Origin: Thiobacillus sp. | Lineage (GTDB): Bacteria > Pseudomonadota > Gammaproteobacteria > Burkholderiales > Thiobacillaceae | Assembly: GCA_024709425.1 (NCBI GenBank) | Contig: JANJWS010000103.1 | Span: 1 to 64,000, forward strand | Length of the DNA stretch: 64,000 nt | Reading direction: 5' to 3' | In this document: one piece after another, positions 52,058 to 61,483 of the stretch | How the letters are laid out: every line of letters begins with the position of its first letter | Position numbering within the stretch: position 1 is the first letter of the stretch | Notes under the pieces: model-generated | The model's input: the letters and a program-made list of their open reading frames with translations, nothing else | The model's database searches: none | Told to the model about the DNA's origin: nothing | Translations under genes and position numbers: made by a program

Positions 52058-53356
52058 CTAAGTTGAGGTCTCTCCGGACAACACTTCCTGAGACGCCGGC
52101 ACGTAGATACGCGCGATGCGCACCGCACGATCCTGGGTCTGCACGATTTCCACCGGGATCTCACCCAGTTTGAGGCTCACGCCCGCCTCGGGAATATCCT
52201 CGAACTGCTCCAGCAGGAGGCCATTGAGCGTCTTCGGACCGTCAACCGGAAAATCCAGTCCCAGCTTGCGGTTCAACTGGCGCAACGGTACCGACCCTTC
52301 CACCAGCCAGCTACCGTCTTCGTCCTGTCGCAGGTAGCCCATGTCCGCCGGCGCCTGCGTGGTGAACTCGCCGACCATCTCCTCCAGCAGATCCTCCAGC
52401 GTCACCAGGCCCTGCAGTTCGCCGTATTCGTCCACCACGAGCGCCAGACGCCGGCGGCTGCGCTGGAAATTGCGCAGCTGGGTGAACAGCGGGGTGCCGG
52501 CCGGGACAAAATAGGGAACCTCCAGATTTTCCTTCAGCGTCGCAATATCGAGTTCCTCGCCGGCAAGCGTGTGCAGGACGCGTCGAATGTGCAACACACC
52601 CAGCAGATGATCCGCGGAACCTTCGACCACCACCAGCCGGGTATGGTGACTCGTGGCGATCTGCTGGCGCAGGCGCTCGGGGTCGTCCTCGATGTCGATC
52701 ATCTCGATCTGGCTGCGCGGGGTCATCACGTCGTCGACCGTCAGATCTTCCAGGTCGAGCAGGTTGGTCAGGATGCGATGGTGTTCGTGCGGCAATCTTC
52801 CGGAGGATTCCAGCACGATGGTGCGCAATTCCTCGAGACCCAGGCTCACCCCCTGCCCGGCCTCGGGTGGCTTGATATGCAGCACCCTGAGGATGCCCTG
52901 TACGAACAGGTTGACGAACCAGACGACGGGATACGCCAGCTTCAGCATCGGCATCAGCACGAATCCCGCCGGATACGCGACCCGCTCGGGAAACGATGCC
53001 CCGATCACCTTGGGCGTAACCTCGCTGAACACCAGGATCAGGAACGTCAGCAGCAGGGTCGCCAATGAAAGTGCGACGTCCGAATCACCAAACAGACGGA
53101 TGGAGATGATCGTTGCCAGCGTCGCCGCCGCGATATTGACCAGATTGTTGCCGAGCAGGATGACGCCCAGAAGCTTGTCGGTCTGGTTCAGCAGGGCCAG
53201 CGTGATGATCGCCCCGCGCTGACCCTGCTCGGCGGCGTGCCGCAGGCGGTAGCGGTTGATCGCCATCATTGCGGTCTCGGACGCTGAAAAGCACGCCGAC
53301 AGGAACAGCAGGCCCGCGAGCATGCCGAACAAGGTGCCGATGGACAAGGATTCCAC
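52058..53356 (-). CDS. CNNM/CorC-like HlyC family membrane protein (DUF21 + CBS + CorC_HlyC)
   Basis: FSASETAMMAINRYRLRHAAEQG, DDVMTPRSQIEMIDIEDD, LVVDEYGELQGLVTLEDLLEEMVGEF. Confidence 0.92.
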   Translation of the reverse strand: MESLSIGTLFGMLAGLLFLSACFSASETAMMAINRYRLRHAAEQGQRGAIITLALLNQTDKLLGVILLGNNLVNIAAATLATIISIRLFGDSDVALSLATLLLTFLILVFSEVTPKVIGASFPERVAYPAGFVLMPMLKLAYPVVWFVNLFVQGILRVLHIKPPEAGQGVSLGLEELRTIVLESSGRLPHEHHRILTNLLDLEDLTVDDVMTPRSQIEMIDIEDDPERLRQQIATSHHTRLVVVEGSADHLLGVLHIRRVLHTLAGEELDIATLKENLEVPYFVPAGTPLFTQLRNFQRSRRRLALVVDEYGELQGLVTLEDLLEEMVGEFTTQAPADMGYLRQDEDGSWLVEGSVPLRQLNRKLGLDFPVDGPKTLNGLLLEQFEDIPEAGVSLKLGEIPVEIVQTQDRAVRIARIYVPASQEVLSGETST

Positions 53357-53395
53357 GAGAGGTTCCCGAATTGTGCGCCCCGGACGAACGATCGT

Positions 53396-54181
53396 TCAGC
53401 GGTGGAGCAGCACCTCCAGCACGAACTGCGTGCCAAGGTAAGCCAGCAACAGCAGGGTGAATCCCGTGATCGTCCACACCAGTGCCGTGCGCCCGCGCCA
53501 GCCGCGGTAATGCCGTCCCAGCAGCAGGCCGCCGAACACCAGCCATGAGAGGATGCCGAACACGACCTTGTGGGAAAACTGCAACGGAATTCCGAAAATC
53601 ACTTCCGAAAAGAAGATGCCGCTGAAGAGCGCCAGTGTCAGCAGGGCAAACCCCACGCCTATGGTCCGGAACAGCATCGCCTCCAGCGTCAACAGCGGCG
53701 GCGTGCCCTCCTGCAGCAGGCCGCCGCGGTGCAATCGTTTCTCCAGGATTGTCATCAGCACGGCATGTAGCGCGGCCACCGTCAAGAGGCCGTAGGCGAG
53801 GAAGGCCACCACCAAATGCGCGCGCAACGCCAGCGACTGCGAGTTGGGAACGACATGCGTGGCGGAAAACGGGGCTGCGAGCAGCACCGAGACCGCCGCC
53901 AGCGCGCTGATCCAGGCCTGTGGTCGAACCAGCGGCGCACCGTAGCTCGCCAGCCAGTACACGAGTGCCGTCAACCACACGACGGTCGACAACGAACTAC
54001 CGAAGCCGAGGCGGATATCGCCCTGCCCCAGCACCATATGGAAGTTGAGTGCGCCGTGCGCCAACAGCGCCAGCGGCATGAGTGTGCGCACCGAGCGTGC
54101 ATCCGGCACGCGCCACAGGCACCAGGCCATCCAGCCATAAAGCGCGCTCACGCAGAGGATAACCAGCATCAACGGGGACAT
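53396..54181 (-). CDS. cytochrome c assembly (CcsA/HemX-like) membrane protein
   Basis: Multi-TM protein, RAHLVVAFLAYGLLTVAALHA and FSHKVVFGILSWLVFGGLLLGRHYRGWRGRTA. Confidence 0.87.
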   Translation of the reverse strand: MSPLMLVILCVSALYGWMAWCLWRVPDARSVRTLMPLALLAHGALNFHMVLGQGDIRLGFGSSLSTVVWLTALVYWLASYGAPLVRPQAWISALAAVSVLLAAPFSATHVVPNSQSLALRAHLVVAFLAYGLLTVAALHAVLMTILEKRLHRGGLLQEGTPPLLTLEAMLFRTIGVGFALLTLALFSGIFFSEVIFGIPLQFSHKVVFGILSWLVFGGLLLGRHYRGWRGRTALVWTITGFTLLLLAYLGTQFVLEVLLHR

Positions 54182-54250
54182 TCGTTAAAATAGCAAGCCT
54201 GTTCAGACCGCTTCATTATCCATGCCGCCCCGGGCGGCAACAAGGAAACC

Positions 54251-55594
54251 ATGTTCGATAACCTCAGCGGGCGCCTCGCCGGCGTCGTCAAATCCCTGCG
54301 TGGCCAAGCCCGCATCACCGAAGCCAACGTGCAGGACACCCTGCGCCAGGTGCGCATGGCGCTGCTCGAGGCCGACGTTGCGCTGCCGGTGGTCAAGAGC
54401 TTCATCGATGCCGTGAAGGCCCGCGCGCTCGGCCAGGAAGTGCTCGCCAGCCTGTCGCCGGGGCAGGCGCTGATCGGCATCGTCCACGAGGAACTCACCC
54501 GCCTGATGGGCGGCGAAAACGCCGAACTCGACCTCGCCGCCGCCCCGCCCGCCGTGATCCTCATGGCCGGCCTGCAGGGTTCGGGCAAGACCACCACCAG
54601 CGGCAAGCTGGCGCGCCTCCTGAAGCAGCGCAAGAAGAAGGTGCTGCTCACCTCGGCCGACGTCTACCGCCCGGCCGCCATCGACCAACTGCGCCAGCTC
54701 GGCCACCAGCTCGGCGTCGACTTCTTCGAGGCCGGCGACACGCGCGACCCGGTAGCAATCGCGCGCGCCGCCCAGGAGCACGCGCGCCGCCAGTTCTACG
54801 ACGTCCTCATCGTCGACACCGCCGGCCGGCTGGCGATCGACGAGGCGATGATGAAGGAGATCCAGGCGTTGCACGCCACGGTCAAGCCGGTCGAGACGCT
54901 GTTCGTGGTCGACGCCATGCAGGGCCAGGACGCGGTCAACGTCGCCAAGGCCTTCAACGAGGCCCTGCCGCTCACCGGGGTGGTGCTGACCAAGCTCGAC
55001 GGCGATGCCCGCGGCGGCGCTGCGCTGTCGGTGCGTCAGGTCACCGGCAAGCCGCTCAAGTTCGTCGGCGTCGGCGAAAAACCCGACGGCCTCGAACCGT
55101 TCCACCCCGAGCGCATGGCACAACGCATCCTCGGCATGGGCGATGTGCTCTCGCTGATCGAGCAGGCACAGGCCTCGGTCGATCTCGCCGAGGCGAAGAA
55201 GCTCGCCGACAAGGTCAAGAAAGGCAAGGACTTCGACCTCGAGGACTTCAAGGCGCAGATCCAGCAGATGCGGAAGATGGGTGGGCTCTCCGCACTGCTC
55301 GACAAGCTGCCCGGGGCCGGCCAGATGGCGATCCCCGCGGGCGCCGACGAGAAGGCGATGAACCGCGTCGAGGGCATCATCAACAGCATGACCCCGCTCG
55401 AACGGCGCAAGCCCGAGCTCATCAAGGCCAGCCGCAAGCGCCGCATCGCCGCCGGCGCCGGGGTCCAGGTGCAGGAGGTCAACAAGCTGTTGAGCCAGTT
55501 CGAGCAGGCGCAGAAGATGATGAAGCGCATGGGCAAAGGCGGGCTCGGCAAGATGATGCGTGGCATGAAGGGGATGCTGCCCGGGATGCGTTAG
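54251..55594 (+). CDS. ffh: signal recognition particle protein Ffh
   Basis: GLQGSGKTTTSGKLARLLK, DTAGRLAIDEAMM, TKLDGDARGGAALS, methionine-rich C-terminus. Confidence 0.97.
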   Translation: MFDNLSGRLAGVVKSLRGQARITEANVQDTLRQVRMALLEADVALPVVKSFIDAVKARALGQEVLASLSPGQALIGIVHEELTRLMGGENAELDLAAAPPAVILMAGLQGSGKTTTSGKLARLLKQRKKKVLLTSADVYRPAAIDQLRQLGHQLGVDFFEAGDTRDPVAIARAAQEHARRQFYDVLIVDTAGRLAIDEAMMKEIQALHATVKPVETLFVVDAMQGQDAVNVAKAFNEALPLTGVVLTKLDGDARGGAALSVRQVTGKPLKFVGVGEKPDGLEPFHPERMAQRILGMGDVLSLIEQAQASVDLAEAKKLADKVKKGKDFDLEDFKAQIQQMRKMGGLSALLDKLPGAGQMAIPAGADEKAMNRVEGIINSMTPLERRKPELIKASRKRRIAAGAGVQVQEVNKLLSQFEQAQKMMKRMGKGGLGKMMRGMKGMLPGMR

Positions 55595-55625
55595 GGGCCG
55601 CCACCGGGAAGCGCCTGGGTTGCGT

Positions 55626-56810
55626 TTACGCCCAGCGCCCTGCCCCGAGAATGCCAAGCACCACGCGTACACCACTGTATGCGAGCGATGAAAGGATGCG
55701 TCCTGGCCAGGGGCGCCGTTGCCAGTCGGCAGGCGCGAGCGCTTCGGCGCCGGCCAGAGCTGTATCGAGGCGGGTGCCGAGTTCACGCGCGAAGGTCTCG
55801 TCATCGGCAACGATATTCGCTTCCCGTGCCAGCAACAGGCTGAACGGGTCGATGTTGCTCGAACCAACGGTGGCCCAATGCCAGTCGACCAACGCCGCCT
55901 TGGCATGCAGTTCGCTTGCGTGGTACTCGTGGATTTCCACGCCCGCTGTGAGCAATTCACGGTACAGCGCACGTGCAGCAAGCTGGAAGAAGGGGTGATC
56001 GGTATGACCCTGCACCAGCAGGCGTACTCGTACACCGCGCGCCGCGGCACGCTTGAGCAATGTGCGGAAGCGGCGCCCCGGAAGGAAGTAGGCATTGGCG
56101 ATGACAATATCGTGACGGGCGAGGGCGAGTGCCGCGAGGTACACCCGCTCGATGTCGTGACGGTGGGCGAAATTGTTGCGCACGACGAAGGCTGCACGGG
56201 TGCGGCCATCGGTCGGCCAGGATGGCTCGATGCGGACGCGCCGGTCGTTGCGTTGTAACCGGGTCAGCGCCACCAACTGCCACAGGCGACGCACGCTCCG
56301 ATGGATGTCGGCCAGCAGCGGCCCCTGCACTTCAACACTGAAGTCGAGCCGAGGGGCGGCAAAACGAACCGGCTCGAAGTCGTCGATGAAATTCATGCCA
56401 CCGAGGAAGGCGACACGAGCATCGACGACCACAATCTTGCGGTGCAACCGGCGCAGGCTCCTTGGGTTGGCTTGCCAGCGGCCGACGAGGGGCCGATAGA
56501 CGAGCACCTCCGCACCGGCGGTTTCGAGCGCGGCACGCCATTCAGCCGGCCAATCGCGCGAGCCGACCCCATCGATCATCACCCGCACCACAACACCCCG
56601 CCCTGCCGCACGCATCAGCGCATCACGCACCGCCACACCGCTCGGATCAGCATTGAAGATATAGGTCTCCACATGGATTTCCACCTTTGCCGCGTCGAGT
56701 GCCGCAACCAGCGCGGGAAAGAATTCGACACCGCTTTGCAGCAGGCGCACGTGGTTGCCCGATACCAGCTCGACACTGCGAAAAAAGCGTGTTCTCAGGC
56801 GCGTTTCCAT
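55626..56810 (-). CDS. cardiolipin synthase-like phospholipase D family protein
   Basis: Two PLD motifs: HRKIVVVDARVAFLGGMNFID and HAKAALVDWHWATVGSSNIDPFS. Confidence 0.9.
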   Translation of the reverse strand: METRLRTRFFRSVELVSGNHVRLLQSGVEFFPALVAALDAAKVEIHVETYIFNADPSGVAVRDALMRAAGRGVVVRVMIDGVGSRDWPAEWRAALETAGAEVLVYRPLVGRWQANPRSLRRLHRKIVVVDARVAFLGGMNFIDDFEPVRFAAPRLDFSVEVQGPLLADIHRSVRRLWQLVALTRLQRNDRRVRIEPSWPTDGRTRAAFVVRNNFAHRHDIERVYLAALALARHDIVIANAYFLPGRRFRTLLKRAAARGVRVRLLVQGHTDHPFFQLAARALYRELLTAGVEIHEYHASELHAKAALVDWHWATVGSSNIDPFSLLLAREANIVADDETFARELGTRLDTALAGAEALAPADWQRRPWPGRILSSLAYSGVRVVLGILGAGRWA

Positions 56811-57040
56811 GAACCGCAGCTTACCCTGTCCATTGACGTGACGGTTGCCCTCAATGCTCCGATAGCACAACGGCGGGAGTCGTTCCTTCCGATTACGGGC
56901 CGAGCCGCGTCATGCCGGCACATCGTGTTCATCACGCCGCGGGGCGCCCGCCGCCCCGCAGGATCGGAGCCCGCGGCACGTTTGTCAGGCGCATCCGCCC
57001 CGGTCAACCCATCGACGCGGCAGTCCGCGCCCCGACGTCG

Positions 57041-57796
57041 TCAGCCCGTCGGGCTGAGCTTGGCAGTCAGCGCGGCGTGGTCGGAAATTCGGTGCCACGC
57101 ATTCCCGGTATGGACGTGCGCGGACTCGATGCTGAAGCGGCGCACGTAGATGCGGTCCAGCTGAAACATGGGAAATATGGAAGGGTAGCTACGAGCGGGC
57201 CTGCCATGATGGGTTTCGAACACCTCCATCAAACCGAGTTCATCCGCGAAATAGCGGCCGACCCGGACACGCCAGTCATTGAAATCGCCCGCAAGGATGA
57301 GTGGCGCGTCGTCGGGCACCATGGCGCGCACACGCGCTGCGATCATCGCCAGCTGGCGGCGGCGTCCGCCCTCATTCAACGCCAGATGCACATTGATACA
57401 GTGAACCGGCATACCGACACCCGGCACCTCGATCTCGCAATGCAACATGCCCCGGCTTTCGAAGGCATGGGCCGAGATGTCCTCGTTCTCCCACGACAGG
57501 ATCCTGTGGCGCGACAGGATGGCGTTGCCATGGTGGCCGGTATCGTAGACGCAATTCTTGCCGTAGGCAAAGTCGGTGTAGACGTGGCCGGCGAGGAACT
57601 CGTGCTGCGGTTTGCTCGGCCAGTGCTGAAAGCGGCTGGCGCGCAGCCCGTGGCTGTGTTGCACTTCCTGCAGAAAGACGATGTCCGACCCGAGGGTGCC
57701 GAGGCGCTCGCGCAGCTCGTGGACGGTCAGTCGCCGGTTGAACTGCGACAGGCCCTTGTGGATGTTGTAGCTGGCGATCTGGATCGGTTGGGTCAT
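57041..57796 (-). CDS. endonuclease/exonuclease/phosphatase family protein
   Basis: ASYNIHKGLSQFNRR, VFLQEVQ, LILAGDFNDWR, ISDHAALTAKL. Confidence 0.92.
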   Translation of the reverse strand: MTQPIQIASYNIHKGLSQFNRRLTVHELRERLGTLGSDIVFLQEVQHSHGLRASRFQHWPSKPQHEFLAGHVYTDFAYGKNCVYDTGHHGNAILSRHRILSWENEDISAHAFESRGMLHCEIEVPGVGMPVHCINVHLALNEGGRRRQLAMIAARVRAMVPDDAPLILAGDFNDWRVRVGRYFADELGLMEVFETHHGRPARSYPSIFPMFQLDRIYVRRFSIESAHVHTGNAWHRISDHAALTAKLSPTG

Positions 57797-57805
57797 ATCG
57801 TCTAA

Positions 57806-58246
57806 TTATATTCGTCCCGGTAGCTCGCGAATGGCGGCAGCGTTGCTGGGGGAAAAACAGCGCTCGGCGGCGGCCTGCCAGGGCAGCCAGCAGTGCTGGG
57901 TGTGCTCGCCTGGCGCCAGGATGACCGGTGCCGGGACGGGAAGTTTCAGGCCGAATACGTGCTCGGTGTTGTGGGTAACGCCGGGAGCGTAGCGGTGGCG
58001 CCAGCGCGGGTAGATTTCGTAGCACGTCTCGATGCCCCAGGCAGTGAGTTCGTGGGCGGCGGCGTCGAGCCCGGTTTCCTCGCGGAGTTCGCGGACGGCA
58101 GTCTCGAACAGGGTTTCGCCGGGATCCTGCGAGCCGGTGACCGACTGCCAGAAGCCCGGTGCGTCGGTGCGTTCCATCAGCAACACCTGGCCGTCGGCAG
58201 TGTGGACGACGACCAGCACGGATACGGGAATTTTGTAGACGGTCAC
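57806..58246 (-). CDS. nudB: Nudix hydrolase, dihydroneopterin triphosphate pyrophosphohydrolase
   Basis: GSQDPGETLFETAVRELREETGLDA; KIPVSVLVVVHTADGQVLLMER. Confidence 0.9.
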   Translation of the reverse strand: MTVYKIPVSVLVVVHTADGQVLLMERTDAPGFWQSVTGSQDPGETLFETAVRELREETGLDAAAHELTAWGIETCYEIYPRWRHRYAPGVTHNTEHVFGLKLPVPAPVILAPGEHTQHCWLPWQAAAERCFSPSNAAAIRELPGRI

Positions 58247-58548
58247 TCGATGCGGGCGTTGAGCGGCGCGCCGCTGGCCATGAGGCCGATGAGGCGGTCG
58301 ATGTTGGGATGCTTGCCGGGATGGCGGCTGGCGTCCTCGGTGTGCTCGGCGAAGATGGCCAGCCCCTCGGCCGCGGCCTCTGCGTTGATCGCGCCGTATT
58401 GCTGCAGCAGATAGGCATACACGCGAAACGACCCGGCGCTGCCGGGCGCGTTGGCGATGGTGCCGACCTCGGCGCCGGCGGCATCGGTGAGGACGATCCG
58501 GGTGCCGGCGAATTCAGGCAGGGTTTTCAGGGTATCGGCGAATTTCAT
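58243..58548 (-). CDS. conserved hypothetical protein (DUF2322-like, tentative)
   Basis: MKFADTLKTLPEFAGTRIVLTDAAGAEVGTIANAPGSAGSFRVYAYLLQQYGAINAEAAAEGLAIFAEH; between nudB and aspS. Confidence 0.65.
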   Translation of the reverse strand: MKFADTLKTLPEFAGTRIVLTDAAGAEVGTIANAPGSAGSFRVYAYLLQQYGAINAEAAAEGLAIFAEHTEDASRHPGKHPNIDRLIGLMASGAPLNARIE

Positions 58549-58582
58549 TTCGATTCCTTCGCAGGCGGCGCGGGTCCAAATT

Positions 58583-58656
58583 GTGGGAGGCCCGCCCTCG
58601 GGCCGATTGCCGGCAATCGCACTGTGCGGGCAATCGCGCCGGGGCGGCGCTCCTAC
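58583..58656. repeat. REP/BIME-like inverted pair of palindromes
   Basis: GTGGGAGGCCCGCCCTCGGGCCGATTG ... CAATCGCGCCGGGGCGGCGCTCCTAC, opposed REP-like hairpins with GTGG/GTAG heads, in the aspS/DUF2322 intergenic region. Confidence 0.65.
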
Positions 58657-58665
58657 GAGCGCGCG

Positions 58666-60459
58666 TCAAGCGGCCTTGTCGCTGCCCGCCGGGTTGCGCA
58701 GGCGGATGTGCAGCTCGCGCAACTGCTTGTCGTCGACCACGTTGGGGGCGTTGGTCATGAGGCAGGAGGCGCGCTGGGTCTTGGGGAAGGCGATGACGTC
58801 GCGGATGGACTCGGCGCCGGTCATCAGGGTGACCAGGCGATCGAGACCGAAGGCGAGGCCGCCGTGCGGCGGCGCGCCGTACTGCAGGGCGTCGAGCAGG
58901 AAACCGAATTTCTCGCGGCGTTCCTCGGCGCCGATGTTGAGCGCGGCGAACACCTTCTCCTGCACCACCTCACGATGGATACGCACTGAGCCGCCGCCGA
59001 CTTCCCAGCCGTTCAGTACCATGTCGTAGGCTTTCGACAAGCACTTGCCCGGATCGGTCGCAAGCCAGTCCTCGTGGCCGTCCTTCGGCGCGGTGAAGGG
59101 ATGGTGCAGCGCGTCCCAGCGGTTCTCGTCCTCGTTGTATTCGAACATGGGGAAATCGACCACCCACAGCGGCGCCCAGGCGCGGCCGTCGAGGTGGCCC
59201 TTCTCATGGCCAACCTTGAGGCGCAGCGCGCCGAGCGCATCGTTCACCACCTTGGCGCGGTCGGCGCCGAAAAAGACGAGGTCGCCGTTCTGCGCGCCGG
59301 TGCGCTCGATGACGGCTTTCAGCGACGCTTCGGACAGGTTCTTGACGATGGGCGACTGCAGGCCCGCTTCGTTCAACTGGCTGACGTCGTTGACCTTGAT
59401 GTAGGCGAGGCCCTTGGCGCCGTAGATCTTGACGAATTCGGTGTAGCCGTCGATCTCGCTGCGGGTGAGCGCAGCGCCGCCAGGGATGCGCAGCGCGGCG
59501 ACGCGGCCTTTCGGATCGCTGGCCGGGCCGGAGAAGACCTTGAACGCAACGTCCTTCATCACATCGCCGACATCGACGATGTCCAGCGTCACCCGCATGT
59601 CGGGCTTGTCGGAGCCGTAGCGGTTCATCGCTTCGTGATAGGTCATGCGCGGGAAGGGATTCGGCAGTTCGATGCCCTGCGCCTTCTGCATCATGTCGCG
59701 GATCATGCCCTCGACGAGATTCATGATCTCCTCCTCGCCCATGAACGAGGTTTCCAGGTCGACCTGGGTGAACTCGGGCTGGCGGTCGGCGCGCAGGTCT
59801 TCGTCGCGGAAGCACTTGGTGATCTGGAAGTAGCGATCGAAGCCCGATACCATCAGCAGTTGCTTGAACAGCTGCGGCGACTGCGGCAGTGCGTAGAACA
59901 TGCCGTCGTGCACGCGGGACGGCACCAGGTAGTCGCGCGCGCCTTCCGGGGTGGAGCGTGTCAGCATCGGCGTCTCGACCTCGATGAAGCCGTGGGTGTC
60001 GAGGTAGTCGCGCATCAGCTTGGACACGCGATAACGCAGACGCATGTTCTTCTGCATCGGCTCGCGGCGCAGGTCGAGGTAGCGATACTGCAGGCGGATG
60101 TTCTCGTTGATGGTCTCGTCGTCGAGCTGGAACGGCGGTGTGAGCGAAGGGTTGAGGATCTCGATGCCCTGCGCCAGCACCTCGACCATGCCGGTCGCCT
60201 GGTTGGGGTTCTCGGTGCCGGCGGGGCGCGGCCTCACCTTGCCCACGATCTTCAGCACGAATTCGGCGCGCACGTCCTCGGCCAGCCTGAACGCATCCGG
60301 GGTGTCGGGATCGACCACCACCTGCACCTGGCCCTCGCGGTCCCTGAGGTCGATGAAGATGACGCCGCCGTGGTCGCGCCGGCGGTGCGCCCAGCCGCAC
60401 AGGGTGACGCTGTTGCCGATGTCGACGGCGGAAACCCCGCCGCAGTAGTGAGTACGCAT
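58666..60459 (-). CDS. aspS: aspartyl-tRNA synthetase
   Basis: [79 protein letters not shown]. Confidence 0.97.
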   Translation of the reverse strand: MRTHYCGGVSAVDIGNSVTLCGWAHRRRDHGGVIFIDLRDREGQVQVVVDPDTPDAFRLAEDVRAEFVLKIVGKVRPRPAGTENPNQATGMVEVLAQGIEILNPSLTPPFQLDDETINENIRLQYRYLDLRREPMQKNMRLRYRVSKLMRDYLDTHGFIEVETPMLTRSTPEGARDYLVPSRVHDGMFYALPQSPQLFKQLLMVSGFDRYFQITKCFRDEDLRADRQPEFTQVDLETSFMGEEEIMNLVEGMIRDMMQKAQGIELPNPFPRMTYHEAMNRYGSDKPDMRVTLDIVDVGDVMKDVAFKVFSGPASDPKGRVAALRIPGGAALTRSEIDGYTEFVKIYGAKGLAYIKVNDVSQLNEAGLQSPIVKNLSEASLKAVIERTGAQNGDLVFFGADRAKVVNDALGALRLKVGHEKGHLDGRAWAPLWVVDFPMFEYNEDENRWDALHHPFTAPKDGHEDWLATDPGKCLSKAYDMVLNGWEVGGGSVRIHREVVQEKVFAALNIGAEERREKFGFLLDALQYGAPPHGGLAFGLDRLVTLMTGAESIRDVIAFPKTQRASCLMTNAPNVVDDKQLRELHIRLRNPAGSDKAA

Positions 60460-60467
60460 GATTTTTC

Positions 60468-61070
60468 CTATTGAGTCAGGGTGCGCGCCTCGCCCGAGGC
60501 GACGCCCATCGAGATGATGTATTTCAGCGCGCGGTCGACGGACACGTCCAGTTCGACGACCTCGCTTCGTTTCACATAAAAATAGAAACCGTTGACCGGG
60601 CTCGGCGTGGTAGGGATGAACACCGCGACGTGCTCGTCCGGCAGCGCACGCGCGACCTCGTCCGGGACGTTGGTCTGGAACGCCAGCGACCAGGCCTGCG
60701 GATGCGGATAGCGCACCAGCAGCACCTTGCGGAACGCGTGGCCGTTGCCCGACAGCAGCGTGTCGGACACCTGCTTGACGCCACCGTAGATGGACTTCAC
60801 GACCGGGATGCGAATAAGCAGGCGCTCCCAAAAATCGACGATTTTCTGGCCGAAGAAGTTGGTGGCGAACACGCCGGTGAGCAGGATCACCACCAGGGTA
60901 AGAATCACCCCCAGTCCGGGAATGCGCATGCCGATCCAAGCCTCCGGCTGCCAGTCCGACGGCAGAATGGTCAGGCTCTGGTCGAGCGTGCCGATCAGGA
61001 GATGGAGTACCCACAGGGTGATGCCGAGGGGTACCCAGATCAACAAGCCAGTGACGAAATAGCGCTTCAT
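60468..61070 (-). CDS. DUF502 family membrane protein
   Basis: [31 protein letters not shown]..., [19 protein letters not shown]. Confidence 0.9.
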   Translation of the reverse strand: MKRYFVTGLLIWVPLGITLWVLHLLIGTLDQSLTILPSDWQPEAWIGMRIPGLGVILTLVVILLTGVFATNFFGQKIVDFWERLLIRIPVVKSIYGGVKQVSDTLLSGNGHAFRKVLLVRYPHPQAWSLAFQTNVPDEVARALPDEHVAVFIPTTPSPVNGFYFYVKRSEVVELDVSVDRALKYIISMGVASGEARTLTQ

Positions 61071-61082
61071 CGGGGGCGTATC

Positions 61083-61119
61083 AAAAACAAAGAAGCGGGC
61101 GGCTTGCACCGCCCGCTTC
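61083..61119 (-). terminator. Rho-independent terminator downstream of fmdB
   Basis: Minus strand GAAGCGGGCGG-TGCAAG-CCGCCCGCTTC followed by TTTGTTTTTGA. Confidence 0.8.
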
Positions 61120-61136
61120 CCGGTTGGGTCGCGTCC

Positions 61137-61394
61137 TCAGTGGCAGGCCGGACAGGCACTGGTGCCGCACGCGTGCGACGGTGCCTCGGGCTTTGATTCC
61201 GCAGGCTTGTTGCCGCCCTTGAAATCGGTGGCATACCAGCCGGTACCCTTGAGGGCGAAGCCGGCCGCCGTGACCTGCTTGGCGTAGTCGGGCTTGCCAC
61301 ACGACGGACACACCGTCAGCACGGCATCGGACACTTTCTGCATTTCGTCCTGCGCAAAACCGCACGCACTGCATTTGTAGGCATAGATCGGCAT
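61137..61394 (-). CDS. FmdB-family zinc ribbon protein
   Basis: MPIYAYKCSACGFAQDEMQKVSDAVLTVCPSCGKPDYAKQVTAAGFALKGTGWYATDF. Confidence 0.93.
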   Translation of the reverse strand: MPIYAYKCSACGFAQDEMQKVSDAVLTVCPSCGKPDYAKQVTAAGFALKGTGWYATDFKGGNKPAESKPEAPSHACGTSACPACH

Positions 61395-61425
61395 GAAAAT
61401 TCTCCGACAATCAAGAAGTTGCGCC

Positions 61426-61431
61426 ATTATA
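61426..61431 (-). promoter_or_regulatory. -10 box of a candidate fmdB promoter
   Basis: Perfect TATAAT on the minus strand about 32 nt upstream of the fmdB ATG; -35 weak. Confidence 0.45.
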
Positions 61432-61483
61432 CCCGCAAGCGCACCAGACCGAAATCGGGACTTTTACGGAGAATTTCAAGCCG

